Of a stretch of DNA of 42,532 nt, positions 25,243 through 35,269 are shown one piece after another; the first letter of the stretch is position 1; each line of letters starts with the position of its first letter. The notes beneath the pieces are model-generated. The model made no database searches. It had not been told where the DNA came from and worked only from the letters and a program-made list of their open reading frames with translations. The position numbers and the translations under genes are program-made. The DNA comes from Bacteroidota bacterium (GTDB lineage: Bacteria; Bacteroidota; Bacteroidia; Bacteroidales; F082): positions 1 to 42,532 of the forward strand of contig JAHIUX010000049.1 of NCBI GenBank assembly GCA_018816765.1. Reading direction: 5' to 3'.

Positions 25243-27339
25243 GTGAAGAAAACGAAACCTTCAGATGAAGTCTCTGCCGCCTATATTGTAGCTGGTCAAT
25301 CGGAAGAAATAACAGAATTGTTGTTTCATATCGACAATTCGCCCCTTGCAATCGTTGAATGGGACAAGGACTTTATTGTCACCCGCTGGGCGGGTGCCTC
25401 TGAGCGAATGTTTGGATGGACAGCAAAAGAGGTGCTGGGAAAGGCCATCACTGACTTACATTTGATTTATCCGGAAGATATGCAAGTAGTGGAAAATACC
25501 ATGAAAAAGCTCACTGACGGAGTGTCAAGCCGGGTCGTATCAGCGAACCGAAATTTGACAAAAGAGGGGCGCATTATTCACTGCGAATGGTATAATTCAG
25601 TCTATTTTGACGAATCAGGTAAAATGACTTCAGTTTTGTCACAGGTACTCGACATTACTGATAAAGTTGAAGCCCAGAAAACCATCATGGACAGCCATGA
25701 CCGATTAGCTATGGCACTGCAGGTTGGTAATGAAGGCATTTGGGAATGGGATCAACAATCAGGTATTGTTGGATTCGACTTTGCTTTTCACCAGATGTTG
25801 GGCTATGTGCCCGGTGAGTTACCTCTAACAGCTGAGGAGTGGTTCACTTTTCACCATCCTGATGATATTCCCCTGATGCTCGCAAGGGTCGATGCCTACC
25901 TAAATAACAATGAGCCATATTACGAAAGCGAACACCGCATCCGCAACAAGTCTGGCGATTGGAACTGGATCCTGACCCGGGGAAAACTCGTTCAGCAACA
26001 ACCAAACTCCGGGTCTCATTATTTTATGGGGATCGCCTTGAATATCAATAGTAAAAAAGAAGCCGAAGCTGAGCTGCGGGCCAGTGAGGAAAAATATAAA
26101 TCCATTTTCGAAAATGTCCAGGATGTATTTTATCAGACAGACCTTAATGGCGTAATCACCGAGATAAGCCCTTCGATTAAATACTTTTCGGACTTTAACA
26201 GGCAGGATTTGTTGGGTGGCTCAGTCTTTGACCTGTATAATGACCCTGCCGACCGGCATCAACTGGTCGGGGAATTGTTAAAAAACAAAGAGCTGAGAGA
26301 CTATGAAATAAAAGTCAAAAACAAAGGAGGAGACATTAAATATGCATCAATAAATGCAAGGCTGGTATTTGATGAAAACGGGACTCCGACCTGCATCAAT
26401 GGCGCACTGCGCGATGTTACTGAAAGAATGCTGGTTCAAGAGGCCATGCGCGAAAAAGAGGAATTGTTCTCAAAAGTCTTCCAGACTTCGCACTATGCCA
26501 TTACGATTACTGCCGCTTTAGATGGAAAATTTATCGACGTGAATGATGCCTTTACTGTGATTTCTGGTTATACCAGGGAGGAAGCTTTGGCTGATTCGTC
26601 TATTGGTTTGAAATTGTGGTTAGAGCAAAGAGAAAGAGAAGAAGTTGTGCGTCAGCTGAAAAGCGGTAAAGTAATCCGGGACAAGGAGTGCTTGTTTATG
26701 ACGAAGTTTGGTAATGTGATCATTGGTTTGATTTCTGCTCAGATTATTCACATAAAGAATCAGCCATATATCCTGTCGAGTATCAATGATATTACCGACC
26801 ACAAAAGGGCAGAGCAGGCGCTGCATGAAAGCGACCTGCAATACCAGACTTTGGCTAACGCAGGTACTGCCTTAATCTGGCAGGTGAACGAGAATATGGT
26901 ATGGCAGTTTTTTAATAAACCCTGGCTTCACTTTACAGGCTTGACATTACGGCAGGCGATCACCGGAAAATGGTCAGACTGGGTTCACGCTGAAGATTTC
27001 GAAATCTGCAGCAGCAACTTTAATCGGGCATTTGCGCTACGCGAGTCATTTGATATGGAATACCGACTGAAAAACAGGGACGGTGAATATAGGTGGGTAA
27101 GGGATATGGGAACTCCGAATTTTAATCGTAATGGCGATTTCATTGGGTATATCGGACATTGCTTCGATGTTCATCACCACAAACAGTTGCTGGAATCCCT
27201 TGAAAAAAAGTCGACCGAATTGGAAGTGTTGAATCAGTTCTTTGTGGGAAGGGAATTGAAAATGATCGCATTGAAAAAAGAAATCAACGAGCTGCTGAGG
27301 GAGTCTGGCCATGAGGAAAAATACACCATTCACAACTAA
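25243..27339 (+). CDS. Five-PAS sensor protein without a kinase domain
   Basis: A 698-residue soluble protein. The GTG at 25243 is the best start, because the next in-frame Met lies inside the first PAS domain. PAS domains start near residues 28 (HIDNSPLAIVEWDKDF), 155 (ALQVGNEGIWEWDQQ), 280 (YKSIFENVQDVFYQTD), 405 (SKVFQTSHYAITITA) and 527 (YQTLANAGTALIWQV). Most end in a DIT-type exit motif. The C-terminus is a short coiled coil (FFVGRELKMIALKKEINELL) found at the end of other PAS proteins that lack kinases. There are no HisKA, ATPase, GGDEF or effector domains. It may be a sensor that pairs with a separate kinase; this is inference. The receiver gene follows 287 bases later. Confidence 0.88.
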   Translation: MKKTKPSDEVSAAYIVAGQSEEITELLFHIDNSPLAIVEWDKDFIVTRWAGASERMFGWTAKEVLGKAITDLHLIYPEDMQVVENTMKKLTDGVSSRVVSANRNLTKEGRIIHCEWYNSVYFDESGKMTSVLSQVLDITDKVEAQKTIMDSHDRLAMALQVGNEGIWEWDQQSGIVGFDFAFHQMLGYVPGELPLTAEEWFTFHHPDDIPLMLARVDAYLNNNEPYYESEHRIRNKSGDWNWILTRGKLVQQQPNSGSHYFMGIALNINSKKEAEAELRASEEKYKSIFENVQDVFYQTDLNGVITEISPSIKYFSDFNRQDLLGGSVFDLYNDPADRHQLVGELLKNKELRDYEIKVKNKGGDIKYASINARLVFDENGTPTCINGALRDVTERMLVQEAMREKEELFSKVFQTSHYAITITAALDGKFIDVNDAFTVISGYTREEALADSSIGLKLWLEQREREEVVRQLKSGKVIRDKECLFMTKFGNVIIGLISAQIIHIKNQPYILSSINDITDHKRAEQALHESDLQYQTLANAGTALIWQVNENMVWQFFNKPWLHFTGLTLRQAITGKWSDWVHAEDFEICSSNFNRAFALRESFDMEYRLKNRDGEYRWVRDMGTPNFNRNGDFIGYIGHCFDVHHHKQLLESLEKKSTELEVLNQFFVGRELKMIALKKEINELLRESGHEEKYTIHN

Positions 27340-27534
27340 TCTGCACATTGCACATCCTGGCATTTCCTTTGCAGGAGCTGGCAAAAAATCAGTTGCTGCT
27401 TATTTCATGCTCAGGTGAAGAATAATCCAATTTGCATTTTCATTTTCAATCGCGTACTTTTATTATCATTTTCCGGCTTGTTGCATTTATTTTGGGATTA
27501 TTAAGAGAAATGTAGTAAATTGGCTTTCGGTTCT

Positions 27535-27563
27535 TCGTCGAATAACATGAAATTATTCGACGA
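27535..27563 (+). terminator. Strong hairpin, probable intrinsic terminator
   Basis: TCGTCGAATAA (27535-27545), loop CATGAAA, TTATTCGACGA (27553-27563): a perfect 11-base stem followed by TTTTACTG and a T-rich stretch. It lies about 200 bases after the five-PAS gene and 62 bases before the receiver gene. It would separate the two transcripts or attenuate read-through. Confidence 0.65.
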
Positions 27564-27625
27564 TTTTACTGTTAATTTTATTTAAGTAGCTGATATATTG
27601 AGAATAACCATCGACACAACACATC

Positions 27626-28075
27626 ATGATTATGGATCGTTTTAGCCCTGTTGATATTTTGTTGATTGAGGACAATGCCACTGATGCTGAACTCACCATG
27701 AGGGCATTCAGAAAACACAACCTTGCAAACCGCATTTTCGCAGTGGAAACTGGTGAGGACGCCATAGATTATATCTTTAGTAAAGGGGCTTTTGCCGAAC
27801 GAGCCGAGCTTAAACTTCCGAAAGTCGTTTTACTCGACCTCAGGTTGCCACGCATGAGTGGGATTGAAATGCTTGAAATGCTCAAATCAGACCCACGCAC
27901 CAAATCCATTCCGGTAATCATCATTACACAATCGAAGGAAGATCCCGACATCAGAAGTGCTTATGAGTTGGGTGCTTCCGGATATGTTACAAAACCCGTT
28001 GATTTTAATTCATTTATAAACTCAATGTGTAATTCTGGATTGTTCCTGATGGTAGTGGACCAGAATTCCGAGTAA
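27626..28075 (+). CDS. Single-domain response regulator (Rcp1-like)
   Basis: A 149-residue receiver without an output domain; the start is ATG 27626 or 27632. Receiver residues present: the acidic patch in LLIEDNATDAE, phospho-acceptor D71 in VVLLDLRLPRMSG, Thr in IIITQSKED, and Lys in YVTKPVDF. The extra loop between the acidic patch and D71 (YIFSKGAFAERAELKLP) marks the Rcp1 group that partners phytochrome-type and multi-PAS kinases. With no effector it probably relays phosphate. The next gene begins 37 bases downstream, so they are likely cotranscribed. Confidence 0.92.
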   Translation: MIMDRFSPVDILLIEDNATDAELTMRAFRKHNLANRIFAVETGEDAIDYIFSKGAFAERAELKLPKVVLLDLRLPRMSGIEMLEMLKSDPRTKSIPVIIITQSKEDPDIRSAYELGASGYVTKPVDFNSFINSMCNSGLFLMVVDQNSE

Positions 28076-28112
28076 TAAGCAAGCGCAAAAATGCACCCTT
28101 AATGGGAATAGT

Positions 28113-31100
28113 ATGGCAACAGAAAAATTTCATATCCTGATCGCTGAAGATATAGCCTCAGACGCCGAACTCGCGAAGCGTGAAGTATTAAAGGTATTTC
28201 CTACAGCCTTATTCAGGCTTGTTGCACAAGAAGGGGAGTTTATAAAAGCGCTGGAGGTGTTTAAACCCGAAATTGTGATATCGGACTTCAGCATGCCAGC
28301 TTTCGATGGACTTCAGGCCATTGCCCTGGTAAAACAACTGAGCCCTGAAACGCCTCTGATTATCCTCACCGGTTCGATGAATGAAGACACTGCAGTGGAT
28401 TGTCTGAAAGCTGGTGCCATCGATTATGTAATCAAAGAACACATCAAACGCTTAGGTCCCGCATTGCTCAATGCGTATGAATACAAACAGCAACTTGTAG
28501 AAAAAAATAAACTTTTAAGGCAGCTGGTCGAAAGTGAAGAACGCTTCAGAAACCTGGCAGAAAATGCTGAGGACATTATTTATCGGTACGATTTCTTTCC
28601 GAAGCCGGGTTTTACCTATGTGAGTCCGGCGGCAACGCGTATTACAGGATACTCGCCGGAGGAGCATTATGCAGATCCACAACTGGGGATTAAACTGATC
28701 CACCCCGATGACAGGTACCTGCTTGAAAACCTGCACGAAATGGGAACCAATTCCCAAAAGCCATTGGAAATCCGTTGGGTTAAAAAAGATGGCAGTATTG
28801 TCTGGACTGAACAGCGCAACAAAGCCATCTGTGATGCCAATGGTAAACTCGTTGCATTGGAAGGCATTGCACGCGACATCACCCAACGAAAAACAGACCA
28901 GGAAACAATCTATTCCAGCCAGAAACTATTAAAGGAAATAATCGACAACAGCAATGCCCTCATTTATGCCACTGACAAAGAAGGCCGGTTTATGTTGGTG
29001 AACAGTCAGCTTGAAAAACTATTTGGAGTCGAAAGTGAATTGCTTGTTGGCAAAACCCGTGCTGCAATACAGCCTGACAGTATTGCTCAGATTCATCGCA
29101 ATAATGACCTTGAGGTGATTCATCAGCGCAAGCCCATTAGTGTAATTGAGGAGAACATGCAGCCCGATGGCATGCATTTTTACCATACGGTTAAGTTCCC
29201 GCTCTTCGACGCAGTGGGGAAACTAACTGGTGTTGCCGGCATTTCAACGGATGTGACTAAAGAAGAGAAGGCTAAACAGCTGATAAAAAACAGCGAAGAG
29301 TTACTGAACTACTTTTTCACACAATCGCTCGATGGATTTTTCTTCATGATGCTCGATGAACCTGTTGACTGGGAAAATGCAGTGGATAAGGAGGAATTGC
29401 TTGATTATGTGTTTTTACATCAGCGTATTACGAAGATTAACAAGGCCATGCTTGAGCAATATAGTGCCACTGAGGAAGCGTTTCTTGCAAAAACACCCAA
29501 TGACTTTTTTGCTCACGACATTGCCTACGGACGACAGGTGTGGAAAGACTTCTTCAACCAGGGCCATCTGCATATTGATACCAATGAAAAGAAATTCGAC
29601 GGCACCGACATGATTATCGAAGGCGATTATATCTGCCTTTACGATGAAAACAGGCACATCACCGGGCATTTTGGTATCCAGCGTGATGTTACTGATGCGC
29701 GGAACGCTGAGAAAAGCCTGTCAACCCAATATGCTATCCTGAAAGGAATCATTGAAAGCACCGATGACCTGATCTTCTCAGTCGATACGAAATACCGCTA
29801 CACCAGCTTCAATAACAACCATTTTGTGTTGATGAAAGCCATTTATGGTGTGGAAATTTGTATTGGAAAAAGCATTTTCGACTTTATGACCGTAGCCGAC
29901 GATGCTGTTAAGGCTAAACTAAACATCAACAGGGCGCTTGCGGGCGAAAGTTTTGTTGACGAAGCTTTCTCAGGCGATGAAGCGTTCAACAGGCTATACT
30001 TCGAAGTGAAACACAGTCCGATCAGAGACTCTAACGGCCAGATCATCGGTGTTTCTGTTAAATCGGAAGAAGTGACAGCCCGAAAGCGCGTCGAAATGGA
30101 GTTAGAGGAAAGTAGAAAAGAGCTGCAGGAATACTTTGAAAACGATATTTCGGCCAATTACATGGTATCAGCTGATGGACGCATTATTAGCTGCAACAAA
30201 ACATTTATTGAGTTGTTTGGTTTTGCTGATAAACAGGAAGCTGAGCAAACGAATATTACCAGTATTTATAAGGTGGCTGCCGACAGGTTAGTACTACTCA
30301 ACAAAATACGCGAAAACGGAAGCGTCGTAAACTATGAAGTAAGTTTTGTTACGAAGAAAAACACATCCATTGATGCCATCATCAATGCCATTGGGATATT
30401 TGATGACAAACACACACTGTTAAAGGTCCGCGGGTACATTGTCGATATCTCCGAGCGGAAATTAGCCGAGAATGAATTGCTTAAGTTCAAACTATGCATA
30501 CAGCGCTCATCTGAGGCTGTGTTTATGACTGATCCCGAAGGAAAAATCATCTTTGTGAATGAGGGTTTTGAAAACGTATATGGATATGGTTTGCAAGAAT
30601 CCCTTGGGAAAACACCACGCATCTTGAAGTCAGGATTATATCCGGAAGAGATGTACATCGATTTTTGGAAAACCCTGTTAGCCAAAGAAGTGGTAGGAGG
30701 TGAAGTTGTGAATAAGACAAAAGCGGGTAAGTTAATAACCGTGGAAACAAACAACTTTTCAATCCTTGACCTGAACCAAAGCATCATTGGTTTTGTTGGA
30801 ATGCACCGCAACATCACACAGCGCAAGGCGTCTGAAACTAACTTAAAGTTGTTTCGTACCCTGATCGATGGTACAAACGATGCGATCGAAGTGGTTGATC
30901 CTGAAAGCGGTCAGTTTTTGGATGTCAATGAGCGGGGTTTGATTGATCTTGGCTATACACGCGAAGAATTTATTAACCTGACAGTGTTCGATATTGACCC
31001 CATGGTGTCAACCGGTATCTTTCATAAAATCGTTGGTGAATTGAGGGCAAAGGAAAACCTGATCTGGCAAGGTATCCATGAACGCAAAGACAAATCACAG

Positions 31101-33152
31101 TTTCCTGTTGAAGTAAACCTGAAACTGGTCCGCCTCGACAAAGAATACCTTGTAACGGTTGTGCGTGACATCACCCAGCGGAAACGCGATGAAGAGGCCC
31201 TGAAGTATTCCGAACAGCGGCACCGTGACATCTTTACTTATGCTCCTGTTGGAATTTACCAGTCGACACCTGATGGTGATTTTATCACCGTGAATCAACA
31301 GCTGGTAAAAATTTTGGGATACAGAAATGTTGATGAACTGATGTTGAGAAATTTGCGTGATGACATCTATTTCGATCCCCAGGAGCGCAACTCACTGATC
31401 AGACAGTTTGAACCCAGGGGGCATATACACAACCTGGAGCTAAAGTGGTTGAAGAAGGATGGAACGCCCGTTTGGGTTGGATTGAGTTCACATGCCATTA
31501 AAGATGAAAACAACCAAACACTTTTCTTTGAGGGCTTTGTGCAGGATATCACTGAACGAAAACGGGCGAATGATGAGTTGCTGAAGCTTTCACGGGCAGT
31601 TGAGCAAAGTCCTGCTTCGATTATCATCACTGACACGCTTGGTAATATCGAGTATGTAAATCCCAAATGCCAGCAAATCTCAGGCTATTCATCAGAAGAC
31701 CTGATAGGGGTTAATCCAAGGATATTTAGTTCAGGTGAACAACCTAAGGAATTTTATATCAAACTGTGGAACACCATCACGCAAGGCAAGGAGTGGGTAG
31801 GGGAGTTTCATAACAGAAATAAAAACGGGTCTTTGTATTGGGAGCTTGCTTTAATATCACCAATCATAAATGAACAAGGGGAAACTTCGCATTACCTTGC
31901 TGTAAAAGAAGATATTACCGAATCAAAACGAACGGCCCAGATTCAAAGAGTCCTGTATAATATTTCCAAGGCTGCCATTTCTTCTGACAGCCTGAGGCAT
32001 TTTGTCCGGCTGATTCAGTCAGAGTTAATGCCAATTATCGATACAACCAATTTTTACCTGGCGTTTTATAATGAAGCAGATGAAACCATCAGCCTGCCAT
32101 TCTTTGAAGATGAGTTTGACCAGTTCACCACATTTCCGGCTGCAAACACCATCACCCATTACGTCATCAGGTCAAAAGAGTCGTTGCTGGCCGATTGGAG
32201 CACCATTAAAATGCTTGAGCAAAAAGGCGAAATCGGCCGTTTTGGCACTGACTCGCTGATTTGGCTTGGCGTCCCTCTTAAAATTGATGGTAAGGTGATA
32301 GGGGTATTGGCCTTGCAAAGCTATTCGAACCCACTTGCTTACACTGAAGCAGATAAAATCATGCTCGAGTTTATTGCCGACCAGATCAGCATACTGATTC
32401 ATCGCCGGAAAGTGAATGATGATCTGCTGCAGGCACTGGCAAGAGCAGAAGAGTCAGACAGACTGAAATCGGCATTTCTGGCCAATATGAGCCACGAAAT
32501 CAGAACGCCGATGAATGGAATCCTTGGCTTTGCTGAGTTACTCAAAGAACCTGGCCTTACAGGTGCCGAGCAGCAAAAGTATATCGGGATGATCGAGAAA
32601 AGTGGTGACCGTATGCTCAATATCATCAACGACATCGTAAACATCAGCAGAATCGAATCGGGATTGATGGATGTGTATTACGACAAAACAAATGTGAACG
32701 AGCAACTGGAGTTCATTTACCAGTTTTTTAAACCCGAAGGTGAGCGAAAAGGCCTGGAGGTTTTGCTCACAGACCAATTGCCTGCAGATCAGGCCATCAT
32801 TGAAACTGACAAAGAGAAACTGTATGCCGTGCTGACAAATCTGGTAAAAAATGCCATTAAATTTACAGCAACAGGATTCATCAGGCTTGGATGCGTGCAA
32901 AAGCTGGATATGCTTGAGTTTTATGTCAAAGATTCTGGCTTTGGTATCCCCGATGATCAGGTGGACATTATTTTTGAACGGTTCAGGCAGGGAAGCGAAT
33001 TGCTGACACGTAATTATGAAGGAGCTGGCCTTGGCCTGGCCATTTCCAAAGCCTATGTCGAAATGATGGGTGGAAGCATATGGGTTGAAAGCAAAATAGG
33101 CAAAGGATCTGCCTTCTGGTTTACCATTCCGGTGTCAACAAAAAATGATTAA
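28113..33152 (+). CDS. Hybrid sensor: receiver, nine PAS domains, GAF, histidine kinase
   Basis: A 1679-residue soluble protein. Residues 1-125 are a receiver with D58 (VISDFSMPAFDG), Thr in ILTGSM and Lys in YVIKEH. PAS-like domains begin near 145, 271, 396, 541, 670, 791, 913, 1037 and 1158, most closed by a D-I/V-T exit motif. A GAF domain spans about 1277-1430 (LYNISKAAISSDSLRHFVRLI...LGVPLKIDGKVIGVLALQSY). HisKA has FLANMSHEIRTPMNGILGF with H1461, and the ATPase has the N box LTNLVKNAIKFTA and G2 GAGLGLAIS. There is no membrane segment or DNA-binding domain. The N-terminal receiver may accept phosphate from another kinase and gate this one. Its kinase core is of a different subtype from its three kinase neighbours. 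Confidence 0.93.
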   Translation: MATEKFHILIAEDIASDAELAKREVLKVFPTALFRLVAQEGEFIKALEVFKPEIVISDFSMPAFDGLQAIALVKQLSPETPLIILTGSMNEDTAVDCLKAGAIDYVIKEHIKRLGPALLNAYEYKQQLVEKNKLLRQLVESEERFRNLAENAEDIIYRYDFFPKPGFTYVSPAATRITGYSPEEHYADPQLGIKLIHPDDRYLLENLHEMGTNSQKPLEIRWVKKDGSIVWTEQRNKAICDANGKLVALEGIARDITQRKTDQETIYSSQKLLKEIIDNSNALIYATDKEGRFMLVNSQLEKLFGVESELLVGKTRAAIQPDSIAQIHRNNDLEVIHQRKPISVIEENMQPDGMHFYHTVKFPLFDAVGKLTGVAGISTDVTKEEKAKQLIKNSEELLNYFFTQSLDGFFFMMLDEPVDWENAVDKEELLDYVFLHQRITKINKAMLEQYSATEEAFLAKTPNDFFAHDIAYGRQVWKDFFNQGHLHIDTNEKKFDGTDMIIEGDYICLYDENRHITGHFGIQRDVTDARNAEKSLSTQYAILKGIIESTDDLIFSVDTKYRYTSFNNNHFVLMKAIYGVEICIGKSIFDFMTVADDAVKAKLNINRALAGESFVDEAFSGDEAFNRLYFEVKHSPIRDSNGQIIGVSVKSEEVTARKRVEMELEESRKELQEYFENDISANYMVSADGRIISCNKTFIELFGFADKQEAEQTNITSIYKVAADRLVLLNKIRENGSVVNYEVSFVTKKNTSIDAIINAIGIFDDKHTLLKVRGYIVDISERKLAENELLKFKLCIQRSSEAVFMTDPEGKIIFVNEGFENVYGYGLQESLGKTPRILKSGLYPEEMYIDFWKTLLAKEVVGGEVVNKTKAGKLITVETNNFSILDLNQSIIGFVGMHRNITQRKASETNLKLFRTLIDGTNDAIEVVDPESGQFLDVNERGLIDLGYTREEFINLTVFDIDPMVSTGIFHKIVGELRAKENLIWQGIHERKDKSQFPVEVNLKLVRLDKEYLVTVVRDITQRKRDEEALKYSEQRHRDIFTYAPVGIYQSTPDGDFITVNQQLVKILGYRNVDELMLRNLRDDIYFDPQERNSLIRQFEPRGHIHNLELKWLKKDGTPVWVGLSSHAIKDENNQTLFFEGFVQDITERKRANDELLKLSRAVEQSPASIIITDTLGNIEYVNPKCQQISGYSSEDLIGVNPRIFSSGEQPKEFYIKLWNTITQGKEWVGEFHNRNKNGSLYWELALISPIINEQGETSHYLAVKEDITESKRTAQIQRVLYNISKAAISSDSLRHFVRLIQSELMPIIDTTNFYLAFYNEADETISLPFFEDEFDQFTTFPAANTITHYVIRSKESLLADWSTIKMLEQKGEIGRFGTDSLIWLGVPLKIDGKVIGVLALQSYSNPLAYTEADKIMLEFIADQISILIHRRKVNDDLLQALARAEESDRLKSAFLANMSHEIRTPMNGILGFAELLKEPGLTGAEQQKYIGMIEKSGDRMLNIINDIVNISRIESGLMDVYYDKTNVNEQLEFIYQFFKPEGERKGLEVLLTDQLPADQAIIETDKEKLYAVLTNLVKNAIKFTATGFIRLGCVQKLDMLEFYVKDSGFGIPDDQVDIIFERFRQGSELLTRNYEGAGLGLAISKAYVEMMGGSIWVESKIGKGSAFWFTIPVSTKND

Positions 33153-33294
33153 TAGAATTTCCAAATATTAGATAAAGCGATTATAGGTGGATCATTGCTT
33201 TGATAAAAATGTCTTGAAAAGGGAACTTTAAAATACCAGCTAACAAGCTCCCAAAGAGGGTAATTATTGGCACTGATCAACCACATTTTATACC

Positions 33295-35031
33295 ATGCAT
33301 CACCTGATGCACGGAGACTGTAATGATGATTGTGACAATGAATACCTTAATGAAATGGAAACCAATTTACATTCAGAATCGGAAAGGTCAACCCAACAGC
33401 AAAGAGGTGATGGCCACCGGCATGATCCTGCTTCCGACGAAACAAATGACCAACATGAAGCCCTGTTGCGTTCCTTAGTCAGGCAGATGAAAATTAATCA
33501 GGTAGATATTGGTAACCAAAATGAAGCCCTCATTGAAGCCATTGAAAAGTCGGAACTGAGGCTACGAAAATATACTGTAATGTATGACCTCGCACCAACA
33601 GCCTACCTGACCTTAGCCAGCAGTGGCCATATCATTGAAATGAACAAAGCCGGTGCAAGCCTGTTAAATGCCAATAGTGACAGCCTTCCTGGCCAGCCAT
33701 TTGAACATTATCTCGACCTAAATTCCCGGGATGAATATACCCGATTTACCAGGGCATTAATCACAGGGGAGCCCACTGTTCCATGCCAGGTCAACCTGAG
33801 ACTGGAAAGAGACTGTATAAAAAATGTATTGCTTACCGGATATTTCAATGAGATTGAAAAAACCTGGCTTCTCAACCTGTTGGATATCAGTGAGCGCTTT
33901 AAATATGAACAACTGTTGCAACAAACGCTTTCTTTTACAGAGTCGATTCTCAATTCCATTCACAACGGCATTCTTGTGGTAGACAACAAGGGTAAGGTGA
34001 TGAAAACGAATGAAAATTTTGCCAGAATGTGGCAAATACCGGGCGAAATACTCGAGAGCGCAGACGACCAAATGCTGCTCAAGTTTGTTATGAGTCAGCT
34101 TGAAGACCCCCAGGAGTTTATGCAAAAAGTAGCATCCTTGTATAACACTCCTTTTACAGAAAGCTTCGACCTGATCAGGTTTAAGGATAAACGGGTGTTC
34201 GAGCGAATTTCAAAACCGGTATTCGACAATGCTCAGCCCGTCGGACGTGTCTGGTCATTCCTTGATGTGACAACAAAAGTCAATCATGAAGCTGAAATAA
34301 GTCAGAAAAATGAAGCACTCCAACGCATCAATGCTGAGAAAGATAAATTCTTTTCAATCATAGCACATGACCTGAAAAGTCCGTTTAATGTATTTCTGGG
34401 CGTCACTGAGCTGATCTCTGAAGATGCCCGTGATTTAAGCCGTGAGCAAATATCAAAACTAACCGCTTCATTGCATGGCTCTGCTCAGAAACTTTATCAT
34501 TTGCTTGAAAACCTCCTGGAATGGTCACAGATGCAAAGGGGTAAAATTCCATTTGAACCAAAAAAACTCAGCTTGGAACCTTTTTTGTCTGATTGCCTCT
34601 CAACGTCTATTGAAATGGCTGACAAAAAAAACATTGAGGTCACCATTTCTGTCCCACCTGACGCTAAAGTCGTTGCCGATGAATTGATGCTGGCATCTGT
34701 GCTACGCAACCTTACCACAAATGCAGTCAAATTTACCCCCGTAGGTGGACATATTTCAATTGTTGCTGAATCAATTGAAGACCAAAAAATCCGTATTATG
34801 GTCCGCGATAGTGGTATTGGCATGGATAAGCAATTAATAAACGGGCTTTTCCGCCTGGATGAAAACACAAACCGTGTCGGCACAGAAGGGGAGCCTAGTA
34901 CTGGTTTGGGCTTAATGCTCTGCAAAGGCTTTGTGGAGAAACACCATGGAAAAATTTGGGTTGAAAGCGAAACCAACAAAGGAAGTTCATTTTATTTAAC
35001 CCTGAGCGATCAAAAACACTGCACTACCTAA
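33295..35031 (+). CDS. Soluble histidine kinase with two PAS domains
   Basis: A 578-residue protein from ATG 33295. The N-terminus has His, Cys and acidic residues (MHHLMHGDCNDDCDNEYLNE) and then a hydrophilic coil to about residue 95. PAS 1 spans about 95-205 (YDLAPTAYLTLASSGHIIEMN) and PAS 2 about 220-335 (ILNSIHNGILVVDNKGKVMKT). HisKA has FSIIAHDLKSPFNVFLG with H358. The ATPase has the N box LRNLTTNAVKFTP, G1 DSGIGMD and G2 STGLGLMLC. No transmembrane region or receiver is attached. The His/Cys-rich start could bind a metal, which is speculative. It lies 142 bases after the hybrid kinase gene, with no exact promoter recognised between them. Confidence 0.9.
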   Translation: MHHLMHGDCNDDCDNEYLNEMETNLHSESERSTQQQRGDGHRHDPASDETNDQHEALLRSLVRQMKINQVDIGNQNEALIEAIEKSELRLRKYTVMYDLAPTAYLTLASSGHIIEMNKAGASLLNANSDSLPGQPFEHYLDLNSRDEYTRFTRALITGEPTVPCQVNLRLERDCIKNVLLTGYFNEIEKTWLLNLLDISERFKYEQLLQQTLSFTESILNSIHNGILVVDNKGKVMKTNENFARMWQIPGEILESADDQMLLKFVMSQLEDPQEFMQKVASLYNTPFTESFDLIRFKDKRVFERISKPVFDNAQPVGRVWSFLDVTTKVNHEAEISQKNEALQRINAEKDKFFSIIAHDLKSPFNVFLGVTELISEDARDLSREQISKLTASLHGSAQKLYHLLENLLEWSQMQRGKIPFEPKKLSLEPFLSDCLSTSIEMADKKNIEVTISVPPDAKVVADELMLASVLRNLTTNAVKFTPVGGHISIVAESIEDQKIRIMVRDSGIGMDKQLINGLFRLDENTNRVGTEGEPSTGLGLMLCKGFVEKHHGKIWVESETNKGSSFYLTLSDQKHCTT

Positions 35032-35162
35032 TTACATCCTGAATACCATATTTTGCTGCTATTTTAAGGAATAAGGATTGAAGGCAAATTGAGAAATCGC
35101 TGAGACCCGACTCCTGGTCTAAAATCGAAAATAATACCAAACATCCTTGTCTCTTTTCCTTG

Positions 35163-35192
35163 TATACGATATATTTTTTGTTTTATCGTGTA
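35163..35192 (+). terminator. Possible terminator hairpin between two kinase genes
   Basis: TATACGATA (35163-35171), a 12-base T-rich loop, and TATCGTGTA (35184-35192) pair over nine positions with one G-T, followed by AATTTTCT. Placement is about 130 bases past the 578-residue kinase gene. Confidence 0.35.
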
Positions 35193-35269
35193 AATTTTCT
35201 CAAAAAGTCAATTTGCTGCTTATCTTTAGCAAGGAAAAAGGACGATTCGATTAACTGATCTGTGTGATT

